Origin: Dehalococcoidia bacterium | GTDB taxonomy: Bacteria; Chloroflexota; Dehalococcoidia; Dehalococcoidales; Fen-1064 | Assembly (NCBI GenBank): GCA_003153075.1 | Contig: PMBW01000119.1 | Location: forward strand, 1 to 6,785 | Length of the DNA: 6,785 nt | Direction of reading: 5' to 3' | Shown here: in pieces, positions 1 to 6,006 of the stretch | How positions within the stretch are numbered: the first letter of the stretch is position 1 | How the letters are laid out: every line of letters begins with the position of its first letter | Translations under genes and position numbers: made by a program | Notes under the pieces: generated by a model | Database searches by the model: none | What the model saw: only the letters and a program-made list of their open reading frames with translations | What the model was told of the DNA's origin: nothing

Positions 1-2285
1 GTACCGGGAGTTTCAATCCGGTTGTCGTTGGTGCCTGCCGGCATAATAAATGCATTTGCCATATACCCGGCATAAACCGGCGTTGTATTTTGTTTTCTCA
101 GCACTACACCGCCGATCAACCGGTAGATCGTACCTGCCACGTCGCCGTTATTAGTTGCATTCACCTGCCCGCCAAAAGCGTTGGGGCTGATCGGCCAGTA
201 TGGAGCGCGTGTCCCGTTCTCTCCCACGATGAACCGCCCCATAAAACCCGGTCTGGGTGCTGCTCCGTAGTAGTAATTCCAATCGGTGATATATTCCGGG
301 AACAGATGCGGAGAATAGCCGTTTGATGTCTGTAACTTGATATTCGTCTGTCCGATGGTCTGTAATCTGGGGTCATACGGCACGGGATTATTCACTGTGC
401 TGTACGTTAACACCGGCTCGATCTTGTCCGTTCCCAGGTGGTCGGCGGCAATCAACAGCACATCGCCTGCCAGATAAGGATAATTGATATGCTGCAGATG
501 GCTGACCGCCTGAGTGTCAATATAACCCTCGGTATTGGTATCACCTTCGTCAACCAGCTTGCCTTTACTGTCGGTCAACTTTTTTCCGTGCGCGACGATC
601 GGACTATCGGTGGCATAAACAACGCCGGCATGCGTCATACTATCAACCCATAAATGCCCTTCCTGGTCTGTATACTGGGCTAAAATGTGCGCGCAATATT
701 CGCCGGGTGAATCCAGCAGAAACGGCTGCATCCCCTGTGCTGCGCCGTAGATCCCTCCGGGAGAAGCCGTCCCGTTGTAAGCAATTGTCCTGGATTTAGT
801 GGGATCTGAATTTGGGAATAGCGTTGCGGTTACTTTTACTGTCGCTGGGACTGCGGGATCAAACGCAATATCCTTACCGTATTTTGTGCCCACCGGGTAT
901 GCCTGTCCCTCGAAAGTGGCGGTTGCCAGTGTCATCCGCTTGGCAATCCAGAAGTGATAAGTGCCGCCGCCCTCATAGCGGTTTCCCCAGGTATCGTTGA
1001 TCCAACCGGTCTCTTTGACCGTGTAATATCCGTAAGCGGACGGTTTCCAGGCAGTGATGAGCGAATTTTTTGTCGTGGGCCATTGCCCGATATTACCGAT
1101 AAAATGCTGCGTGCCGAGGTCGGCCGTCTTACCGTCCGGCCCGGTGACTTGAATAGACAATTCCCCGGAATTATAGGCCCAGGGAATATTGGAATTAATA
1201 TCGATCGTATCTTCGGGGAACTGCGGTTCGAAAGAATATGAAAGTTTGGTTTTATTGTCACTTGCGTAAAGCGGCAAAATCACATCATCCGGAATCAGAT
1301 TACGGCCTGATAGCGCAAATGTGGGTCTGTCTTCATCGGCTACGGTTCCATAATAACCGTTCGAACCGTAATTGGCCAGTATTACCCACGGAATTCGCGG
1401 TTGGATTTTCGCTGCATCGACTTGTTGCCCTGAAACAGCAGTGCCGCTGGCGCGTATCGGCGGCGAATAAAGATCCGATTCTGCTTGTTCGAAGCCGGTT
1501 GTGGCAGTCGCCGGTCTTCCGCTGAATGCTTCCCCGTTGAGGCTGTAGTTGCTGGTTTTGTAGGTTACGCCGTAGTCGATCCTCAGTCTGTATATACCGG
1601 GCGGTAGATCTTTCGGTAACTTGCTGTCAACATTGAAAAAGGCCTGCACCTGTCCGCCGTTTTGCTGTGCACTGGATAGCGGCAAGGTGACAAATTCATC
1701 GACCGGCGTGCGAAAATCATAGCCGAAACGGTTCGTAACCGCTCCCTGCACCCCGCCCTCAATTGCTAATCCCGTAGGGGTCAGCAGGCTGGACATCCGT
1801 TCATCGCTGGGTAGCCGCAGCACTCCGGTAGCATCGAATGTTCGCTCAGCTGTGATCAGCATACAAAAGCCGTCCACTTTGGCAGTCCCCCTGGCCAGCC
1901 CGTCGATGTGATTTTGGGAAACGGCCAGCGATGATTGGATATTCACCGTTTTACCAGGCTGCCATTGGCTGTCGCTGATGATCACGTTCGCCGTCCAGAC
2001 ACCGAAATCGGTAAACCCGTGCCCGACAAAATTCAGCGGTTTGGGTTTGGATGTTGTAGTTGCCGTCGTTGCCGAAACAGTTGAAGTTTGAGTGTCTGAT
2101 GTTGTTTTTGAAATTGTTGTGGTGGTGATGGACGAAGCTTTGGAAGTTGACGTGATCGTATTCGTCGTCGTAGCAGCAGAACTTGTTGTAACACCCGTCG
2201 TTACAGGCCCGCAACTGTAGCTCGCTGACGTCGCTACTAACAAAAGTACCGTTATTAATGAAAGAATATACTGTTTCGTTTTCAA
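1..2285 (-). CDS. Large secreted lipoprotein of unknown function, C-terminus cut by window edge
   Basis: I do not recognise the family. One reading frame stays open for 761 codons and runs off the window, so the C-terminus is missing. Start: TTG at 2285, behind a strong GGAGGAGG; an in-frame TGA lies only five codons upstream and no ATG intervenes. Residues 1-24 form a signal peptide (Lys3, Lys5, hydrophobic core about 6-20) ending in SYSC-GP. Cys25 is the likely lipidated residue, though Tyr at -2 is unusual for a lipobox. Residues about 29-80 are a Ser/Thr-rich linker. From about 84 on the protein looks globular and beta-rich, with Gly/Pro turns, aromatic strands and edge-strand motifs such as PPGIYRLRIDY (228-238) and SPGEYCAHI (526-534). 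A Gly/Trp/Tyr-rich block at about 410-450 includes WGNRYEGGGTYHFW. Only three cysteines are seen and no catalytic motif. Inference: surface-anchored protein with several Ig-like or similar beta-sandwich domains, for binding or structure. It has its own promoter and follows a terminator, so it is not cotranscribed with the 273-residue gene upstream. Confidence 0.9.
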   Translation of the reverse strand, partial: MKTKQYILSLITVLLLVATSASYSCGPVTTGVTTSSAATTTNTITSTSKASSITTTTISKTTSDTQTSTVSATTATTTSKPKPLNFVGHGFTDFGVWTANVIISDSQWQPGKTVNIQSSLAVSQNHIDGLARGTAKVDGFCMLITAERTFDATGVLRLPSDERMSSLLTPTGLAIEGGVQGAVTNRFGYDFRTPVDEFVTLPLSSAQQNGGQVQAFFNVDSKLPKDLPPGIYRLRIDYGVTYKTSNYSLNGEAFSGRPATATTGFEQAESDLYSPPIRASGTAVSGQQVDAAKIQPRIPWVILANYGSNGYYGTVADEDRPTFALSGRNLIPDDVILPLYASDNKTKLSYSFEPQFPEDTIDINSNIPWAYNSGELSIQVTGPDGKTADLGTQHFIGNIGQWPTTKNSLITAWKPSAYGYYTVKETGWINDTWGNRYEGGGTYHFWIAKRMTLATATFEGQAYPVGTKYGKDIAFDPAVPATVKVTATLFPNSDPTKSRTIAYNGTASPGGIYGAAQGMQPFLLDSPGEYCAHILAQYTDQEGHLWVDSMTHAGVVYATDSPIVAHGKKLTDSKGKLVDEGDTNTEGYIDTQAVSHLQHINYPYLAGDVLLIAADHLGTDKIEPVLTYSTVNNPVPYDPRLQTIGQTNIKLQTSNGYSPHLFPEYITDWNYYYGAAPRPGFMGRFIVGENGTRAPYWPISPNAFGGQVNATNNGDVAGTIYRLIGGVVLRKQNTTPVYAGYMANAFIMPAGTNDNRIETPG
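2046..2201 (-). repeat. Ser/Thr-rich low-complexity linker of the lipoprotein
   Basis: Residues about 29-80 of the large lipoprotein are almost entirely Thr, Ser and Ala with occasional Lys, encoded by many ACN and TCN codons. Such linkers usually tether a globular region away from a lipid anchor. They are often glycosylated in other surface proteins, but here that is only a possibility. Confidence 0.75.
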
Positions 2286-2290
2286 TTCTT

Positions 2291-2298
2291 CCTCCTCC
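2291..2298 (-). promoter_or_regulatory. Ribosome binding site fixing the TTG start of the lipoprotein
   Basis: Minus-strand GGAGGAGG sits five bases before the TTG at 2285. It is a near-perfect anti-Shine-Dalgarno match and is the main reason for choosing this non-ATG start. An ATG about 18 bases further upstream on the same strand (2304-2302) lies in another frame and overlaps the purine tract, so it is not the start. Confidence 0.85.
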
Positions 2299-2329
2299 GC
2301 TCATGTAGAGAACATATGGATTACATTGC

Positions 2330-2358
2330 ATTTTAGACACTCGATGGCTCAATTGCAA
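2330..2358 (-). promoter_or_regulatory. Sigma-70-like promoter for the large lipoprotein gene
   Basis: On the minus strand, TTGCAA (2358-2353, 4 of 6 matches to TTGACA) is followed after exactly 17 bases by TAAAAT (2335-2330, 5 of 6 matches to TATAAT). Transcription would begin near 2323, giving a leader of roughly 38 nt that carries the GGAGGAGG site. Position and spacing are convincing, but the assignment rests on consensus matching only. Confidence 0.6.
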
Positions 2359-2560
2359 TAGTACCGGTGATATCTTACGAATTAGTCCTGATTCTGAACA
2401 CCTCTTTTTCTGTAATACGTTAGTAATATATTGTGCCGCCCTGACAGACTGCTGGAAAACTATCAAATCAGATTAATTTCGTAACTTTTCTCACTTTTGT
2501 AAAAAGAGGTCGGGAGGGTTTTAATCTCAAAATCCAGCCTTACTACACATGATGACCCAC

Positions 2561-2606
2561 AAATAAAAACGAGCGAAGCGGCTGATTTTCATCATGGCCG
2601 CTTCGC
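2561..2606 (-). terminator. Rho-independent terminator of the 273-residue protein gene
   Basis: Perfect 10-bp GC-rich arms, GCGAAGCGGC (2573-2582) and GCCGCTTCGC (2597-2606), enclose a 14-nt loop. Read on the minus strand, the stem is followed at once by TCGTTTTTATTT, a proper U-tract. It lies about 32 bp past the stop codon at 2638. It should insulate the downstream lipoprotein gene, which has its own promoter. Confidence 0.88.
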
Positions 2607-2637
2607 CCGCGATTTTGTGGTTGATATTGATGATTGT

Positions 2638-3459
2638 TTAGCTTGCTTTTGTAGTGGTCGTGACTGGAGGGGGATTTCCTCCCATAAACCCCTTTCCCGG
2701 CATCCTGCCGTTAAATCCGGGCATCATCCCGCCCCGCCCCATACCCGGGAAACCAAACCCGCCATTAGGCGCTAATTTATCTAAGCCCGCAGGTCTGCTG
2801 TCCCACCACGCCTGGATCTGGTCGGCTTCGGCTTGGGTAAGTTTATTGTTCTTGACCGCGTTTGCCAGAAATTGTTTGATGGCATCCGCTTTCATCTGTG
2901 ATCCTGCCTGGGTCAATGCCGCTTTCAGCTGGTCTGCGGTAATTGTTTTATTCGCAGCAGTGCTGAGCGCCGCCGCTGCTTGTGTCATTAAATCGCTATT
3001 GTTCGGATCTGCCCCGAACATCGGCCCCATCATTCTGCCGCCGAATCCCAGTATTCCCCGCATCGCATCCGGATTAGCTAATTTCGGCTGACCGTCTTGC
3101 CAGGTTTTCAGACTGTCTTTTGTCGCGGCAGCCGGTTTCTTCGCCAGCCACGCTTTGATCGCGTCCGATTCAGCCGGGCTGATTGTCCCCTTGGTCACTG
3201 CCTGCGCCAGCGCCTGGTTGATCCGCTGCTGCTCAACCGCTGTGCCGGCCACCTTGAAAGCATCGTTTAACTGCTGCTCCGTTACTTTCAAAATGTCTGC
3301 CGCCTTGGCGAAAAGATTGTTACTCACTGTAGTTGTGGTCGCGGTTGTCGTTGTCGTCGTGGTTGGTCCATTCGCCGCCAATATAATGCTTGCGCCGCTA
3401 ATTGCAATCACTACTACCCCGACCGCCACTGCTATCAGTATTTTAATTTTTTTTGACAT
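2638..3459 (-). CDS. Exported protein with two DUF2680/YckD-like helical modules and Gly/Met-rich tails
   Basis: This complete 273-residue protein has an N-terminal signal or anchor: Lys-rich start MSKKIK, then a hydrophobic stretch at about 7-29. There is no lipobox cysteine, so it is either cleaved after about Ala28-Ala29 or left as an anchor. A Thr-only linker with one Ala covers 33-44. Two similar helical modules follow. Module 1 (49-109) starts LFAKAADIL and ends ISPAESDAIKAWLAKKP. Module 2 (157-223) starts LMTQAAAAL and ends LTQAEADQIQAWWDSRP, with about six extra residues near its start. Each is followed by a Gly/Met-rich segment (131-149, and 233-262 with Pro), and the tail closes with a short Thr run. 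The module pattern (hydrophobic helix, acidic T/S-x-A-E turn, AWW/AWL helix) resembles small DUF2680/YckD-type domains of unknown function; I judge this by eye only. The protein probably sits outside the membrane. The Met-rich tails could bind soft metals, but that is speculation. Confidence 0.88.
   Translation of the reverse strand: MSKKIKILIAVAVGVVVIAISGASIILAANGPTTTTTTTATTTTVSNNLFAKAADILKVTEQQLNDAFKVAGTAVEQQRINQALAQAVTKGTISPAESDAIKAWLAKKPAAATKDSLKTWQDGQPKLANPDAMRGILGFGGRMMGPMFGADPNNSDLMTQAAAALSTAANKTITADQLKAALTQAGSQMKADAIKQFLANAVKNNKLTQAEADQIQAWWDSRPAGLDKLAPNGGFGFPGMGRGGMMPGFNGRMPGKGFMGGNPPPVTTTTKAS
3328..3363 (-). repeat. Thr-codon microsatellite encoding a poly-Thr linker
   Basis: Twelve ACN codons, interrupted by one GCG, encode TTTTTTTATTTT right after the signal segment of the 273-residue protein. 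Third bases vary, so it is not a pure trinucleotide repeat. It could still expand or shrink in frame without disturbing the folded domains. Confidence 0.75.
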
Positions 3460-3470
3460 CCTTTAACATT

Positions 3471-3478
3471 CCTCCTTT
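3471..3478 (-). promoter_or_regulatory. Ribosome binding site with long spacing, ahead of the 273-residue protein
   Basis: Minus-strand AAAGGAGG is a perfect Shine-Dalgarno sequence, but it lies 11 bases from the assigned ATG (3459). Another ATG (3469-3467) sits only two bases after it and opens an eight-codon ORF (MLKDVKKN, ending 3443) that overlaps the true start in another frame. The assigned start is kept because MSKKIK gives the expected signal-peptide N-terminus. Confidence 0.65.
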
Positions 3479-3516
3479 GTTATTATTCAAATTTCAAATT
3501 TATTTTACTTTTCTCC

Positions 3517-3525
3517 AGTATAGCA
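3517..3525 (-). promoter_or_regulatory. Extended -10 promoter for the 273-residue protein gene
   Basis: On the minus strand, TGC-TATACT (3525-3517) fits the extended -10 form TGnTATAAT with one mismatch. No good -35 hexamer is found at the normal distance, as is common for extended -10 promoters. Transcription would start near 3510, leaving a leader of about 50 nt. Confidence 0.5.
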
Positions 3526-3832
3526 CTTCGATAATGAACCCACCATTAACCGACTATGAATTAAATAGAAGATTTCAACCCCGGCTGTTCGGCGGCAGGA
3601 AAGCGGGAAAACCTTGCCCCGACGGTCGGATCGAGATTGAAGTCGCTGTCACATTACGATTATACGTTAGTAAAATGAACAAAATATGAATCGCCGTTAC
3701 CAACTTGTCCCGTCCAGTCCAGGGAGTTCAACAAAATCCAGGAGAGCCGCTGAAGGGAAAGGGGACAGAGGCGACTTTCTCATTACTGACAACTCATAAC
3801 TGCTAACTTTCTCAGACAAAACCTTCTTCCCG

Positions 3833-3978
3833 GTGTGGTGCTTCATAAATAGCATTAGCTCCCGGTTTTATTCCATCCCGATGGCAATCGGGATCCAGCC
3901 GTGCTCTGTTGTTTACGGATACCGGCTTTCGTCCGTATTGGAATAGTTTATTATAACGAAGCGTTAGAAACACCACAC
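3833..3978. mobile_element. Possible MITE-like element, 146 bp, with 12-bp terminal inverted repeats
   Basis: GTGTGGTGCTTC (3833-3844) and GAAACACCACAC (3967-3978) are inverted copies with one mismatch in 12. The interval between them has no coding capacity and contains two further dyads (3875-3894 and about 3921-3938). That is the usual build of a small non-autonomous element moved by a transposase elsewhere. The flanks (TTCCCG and TAGTAC) show no clear target-site duplication, and no transposase is in the window. An old insertion, a REP-like unit or coincidence all remain possible. Confidence 0.35.
3875..3894. repeat. Perfect palindromic hairpin
   Basis: ATCCCGAT and ATCGGGAT form a perfect 8-bp stem around the loop GGCA. 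No T-tract follows on either strand, so it does not look like a terminator. About 25 bp downstream lies a degenerate dyad, ATACCGGC with GTCCGTAT (about 3919-3938). The pair resembles interspersed palindromic repeat units seen in many bacterial intergenic regions. Confidence 0.6.
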
Positions 3979-4067
3979 TAGTACTTAGGTTTCAGCCCAA
4001 ACGCTGTAATATCCGTATGTAAATAATGTATGATAAAACAAAGAAGGCCTGAAAGGAAAAGACTTTT

Positions 4068-4994
4068 ATGTACGATATCATCAGTCTTGAGCACGTAAAC
4101 AAAGACTTAAGTAAACGGCAGATCCTCAAAGATGTCACCTTGGCTGTTAAACAGGGCGATATTTTCGGCTACCTCGGCCCGAACGGCGCCGGCAAAACCA
4201 CTACCATCCGTATCATCCTGGGATTGCTGACTGCCACCTCCGGCAAAGTCTCCCTGCTGGGGCAGGATGTCCAGGTGGATAAAGTGCGTAAGAAAATAGG
4301 TTTCGTGCTGGAAGCGGACGGCCTTTATGACAATCTCACCGCCTATGAAAATATGTTGTACTATGCCAGGCTCTATGATATTCCCCAACCGGGGCAGCGG
4401 GTCGATAAAGTCCTGAAACAGGTCGGGCTGGCGGATAGAAGCAAAGACAAGGTTGCCACCTATTCCAAAGGCATGCGCCAAAGGTTAGCCCTCGCCCGGG
4501 CGATCGCCCCCGACCCCGAAGTCCTCGTGCTGGATGAACCCACTGCCGGTGTTGATCCGACCGGCCAGATCGAAATCCGCCAGTTGATGCTGGATATGAT
4601 CCATAAAGAACGTAAGACCATTCTTTTAAGTTCGCACAACCTGGACGAAGTCCAGCGCATCTGCAACCGCATCGCACTCATCCACAAGGGACAAATCAAG
4701 CTCTACGGCGAACTGGAAAAATTCAAGCGCGAAATGGGACAGGGCGGGCTTGTCATCGAGACCGTGGAAACCGTGCCTCCGCCAATATTAGCCGAACTGC
4801 AAACCCTGCCGGATGTCAGCGTACGCGAGCAAAAAGACGGCATGCTGGTATTGAATATCGGCAAAACCATCGATGTCTCGACGATTGTCACCCTGTTTGC
4901 GGTCAGAGGCGTAAAAATCGAGCAGGTTAAAAAGCAGGAAGCCTCTCTGGAAGATATGTATACCGCCATCGTCAAGGAATCGGAGCAGAAATAA
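4068..4994 (+). CDS. ABC-2 type transporter, ATP-binding protein
   Basis: This 308-residue cytoplasmic ATPase powers the membrane partner encoded next to it. All nucleotide-binding motifs are present: Walker A GPNGAGKTT (37-45), signature YSKGMRQR (132-139, a common variant of LSGGQ in this subfamily), Walker B VLVLDEP (152-158), D-loop GVDP (161-164) and switch His190 in LLSSH. The Q-loop position holds Glu82 (FVLEADGLYDNLT) instead of Gln, a substitution known in drug- and Na+-exporter-type ATPases. After the core (about 1-215) comes a C-terminal domain (about 225-308) ending EASLEDMYTAIVKE, typical of NatA/CcmA-like (COG1131) proteins with a DUF4162-type tail. Length is normal for the family. 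The ATG follows AAAGGA at 4052-4057 with about 10 bases spacing. The stop is one base before the permease start, so the two are an operon and probably translationally coupled. The substrate cannot be told; export is the usual direction. Confidence 0.95.
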   Translation: MYDIISLEHVNKDLSKRQILKDVTLAVKQGDIFGYLGPNGAGKTTTIRIILGLLTATSGKVSLLGQDVQVDKVRKKIGFVLEADGLYDNLTAYENMLYYARLYDIPQPGQRVDKVLKQVGLADRSKDKVATYSKGMRQRLALARAIAPDPEVLVLDEPTAGVDPTGQIEIRQLMLDMIHKERKTILLSSHNLDEVQRICNRIALIHKGQIKLYGELEKFKREMGQGGLVIETVETVPPPILAELQTLPDVSVREQKDGMLVLNIGKTIDVSTIVTLFAVRGVKIEQVKKQEASLEDMYTAIVKESEQK

Positions 4995-4995
4995 C

Positions 4996-5733
4996 ATGAA
5001 TAAATTATGGATCATTGCGACAAAAGATATCGGTGAAGCATTTCGCAGCCGCAGCACCTACATTATCATTATTATCATGATCGTAATTACGATGGGCTAC
5101 ATATCTGTTTATAATCAAAACATCAAAGGAATAACTAATCCTCAGGAATTGATAGCCAGTAGCCGGAATTTTCTGAATGGGCTTTCGTATGTCCTGCCAA
5201 TGATGTTCTCGATATTTGTTTGTTCCGTTTTCGCCAATTACACTGTCATTGTGGACAAAGCCAAGCGGAATATCGAATCATTGATGGCAACGCCTATTAG
5301 CATCAAGCAGATCTGGCTGGGTAAAACACTGGCGGTAGCGTTACCAAGTCTGGGAATAGGCATCAGCGTCGCCATTATTAGTTTTCTTGTAATGGATATC
5401 GGATTTGTGATTCCTAAAACAGGTAGTTTTATTTTTCCTAATATCCTGGCAGTTATTTCTGCACTGATATTGGTGCCGGTTTTGGTTTTTGTGATAGTCT
5501 CTATCGTCACGTATATTCAACTGGTTATTGCCAATCCGCGGATTGGTAATTTGGTATTCTCCGGATTTTTCATGTTGCTCTGGATAGGCCTGAACCTGTT
5601 AGGGGGACTGGGGATATCAACCAATTTCTTTGCATTGACATATCTGATATTCATTGTAGTCTGCGAAACTGTAGCTTATATATTGTCCCGTCACCTTACC
5701 AAAGAAAAAGTCCTCCTCTCCAGTAAAGTGTAA
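4996..5733 (+). CDS. ABC-2 type transporter, permease protein
   Basis: This 245-residue membrane protein should be the partner of the ATPase just upstream. About six membrane segments can be seen (roughly 21-39, 62-83, 110-133, 149-177, 184-206, 210-230), the usual number for one ABC-2 permease subunit, so it should work as a homodimer. A short amphipathic N-terminus (KDIGEAFRSRS, 10-20) precedes the first segment. The cytoplasmic loop DKAKRNIESLMATPISIKQIWLGK (87-110) matches the family's coupling-helix pattern (E-x-LLATP, then a basic or aromatic stretch and LGK). There is no large external domain, which makes it compact. GGAG at 4982-4985, inside the end of the ATPase gene, serves as a weak ribosome site, fitting translational coupling. 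The tail is short and basic. Substrate unknown; lipid, peptide, drug or ion export are all open. Confidence 0.92.
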   Translation: MNKLWIIATKDIGEAFRSRSTYIIIIIMIVITMGYISVYNQNIKGITNPQELIASSRNFLNGLSYVLPMMFSIFVCSVFANYTVIVDKAKRNIESLMATPISIKQIWLGKTLAVALPSLGIGISVAIISFLVMDIGFVIPKTGSFIFPNILAVISALILVPVLVFVIVSIVTYIQLVIANPRIGNLVFSGFFMLLWIGLNLLGGLGISTNFFALTYLIFIVVCETVAYILSRHLTKEKVLLSSKV

Positions 5734-5786
5734 ATAATCAACTTTTTAACCGGGGTTTATTGGAGATACACCCGGTTCCCACCCAC

Positions 5787-5830
5787 AAGGAGCGCACCAC
5801 CGCGAGGAGTACAGGACGCAGCGATCTCAT
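5787..5830. repeat. Possible interspersed intergenic repeat
   Basis: The run of GGAG/GAGG and ACGCAGCGATCTC words stands out from the AT-richer surroundings. It recalls the widespread intergenic repeats of the form GAGGAG-x-GACGAAGCAATCTC in anaerobe genomes. The resemblance is from memory; only one copy is in the window. Confidence 0.3.
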
Positions 5831-5935
5831 TTGTGCAAAATCATTGAGGAGTGCGGAAAGATCTTGCCTGATCATGAAAGCTGACTAATAAATACTCGAC
5901 TGTTATTCTTGAAACTCATTGCTGCAGCCGCCGCC

Positions 5936-5965
5936 TTGCTTCCGACTCTGCATCGATGATAAAAT
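5936..5965 (+). promoter_or_regulatory. Promoter for the dehydrogenase gene
   Basis: TTGCTT (5936-5941) is followed after 18 bases by TAAAAT (5960-5965, 5 of 6 matches to consensus). TG at 5957-5958 adds an extended -10 (TGATAAAAT). Transcription would start near 5972, about 35 nt before the ATG. The dehydrogenase is therefore probably expressed independently of the ABC operon. Confidence 0.55.
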
Positions 5966-6006
5966 TGCTATCGAAAACCCACATTGAACTGTTAAAAGAG
6001 GTAAAA

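Larger units (their letters stand above)
2286..2637. other. Gene-free spacer between the two minus-strand genes
   Basis: This 352-bp stretch holds the terminator of the 273-residue gene (about 2561-2606) and the promoter and RBS of the lipoprotein gene (2291-2358). Between them, at about 2360-2560, is AT-rich DNA with no believable ORF. It contains a perfect 10-bp inverted repeat, ACCTCTTTTT at 2400-2409 and AAAAAGAGGT at 2501-2510, whose arms are 91 bp apart. No RNA gene is apparent. Confidence 0.7.
3460..4067. other. 608-bp gene-free region between divergent transcription units
   Basis: No reading frame here has both a ribosome site and protein-like composition. The left part carries the promoter and RBS of the minus-strand 273-residue gene. 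The middle (about 3690-3830) has a 9-bp direct repeat, ACTTTCTCA at 3774-3782 and 3806-3814. Then comes an inverted-repeat-bounded interval (3833-3978) with internal hairpins. The last 90 bp must hold the promoter of the ABC operon. TATGAT (4029-4034) or TAATAT (4007-4012) could be its -10 box, but neither has a good -35 partner, so I leave it unassigned. Confidence 0.65.
5734..6006. other. Intergenic stretch after the ABC operon
   Basis: These 273 bp hold no believable gene. A 7-bp dyad, AACCGGG (5748-5754) and CCCGGTT (5771-5777), lies just after the permease stop but lacks a following T-tract, so termination of the operon here is unproven. The segment at about 5787-5830 (AGGAGCGC..., GAGGAGTACAGGACGCAG, CGATCTC) resembles GC-rich interspersed repeats. 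The right end carries the promoter and RBS of the dehydrogenase. Confidence 0.6.

Noticed and set aside
932..1261. Overlapping ORFs on both strands of about 95-109 codons within 932-1261.
   Set aside because: They lie inside the lipoprotein frame, lack ribosome sites and have Arg/Pro/Ser-rich shadow composition.
1951..2466. A 171-codon minus-strand ORF from ATG with a His/Asn/Cys-rich translation (including HHHHNN).
   Set aside because: It is out of frame with the lipoprotein over the Ser/Thr-rich linker; the His and Asn residues are the frame-shifted reading of ACC/ACA repeats. The TTG-started frame has the ribosome site, signal peptide and 761 open codons.
2654..3466. Plus-strand ORFs opposite the 273-residue gene, with hydrophobic Val/Ala-rich translations.
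   Set aside because: They are antisense shadows; the poly-Val arises from reading Thr codons backwards. The minus-strand frame has RBS, promoter and terminator.
3453..3689. A 78-codon plus-strand ORF in the spacer.
   Set aside because: No ribosome site, no recognisable protein pattern, and it overlaps the start of the opposite gene and its promoter.
3460..4067. A CRISPR array, tRNA or riboswitch in the long spacer.
   Set aside because: No regularly spaced direct repeats, no cloverleaf and no recognisable aptamer core; only dyads and one 9-bp direct repeat.
5748..5777. A 7-bp dyad after the permease stop as a terminator.
   Set aside because: The loop is 16 nt and no T-tract follows on either strand, so it does not meet the pattern of a rho-independent terminator.
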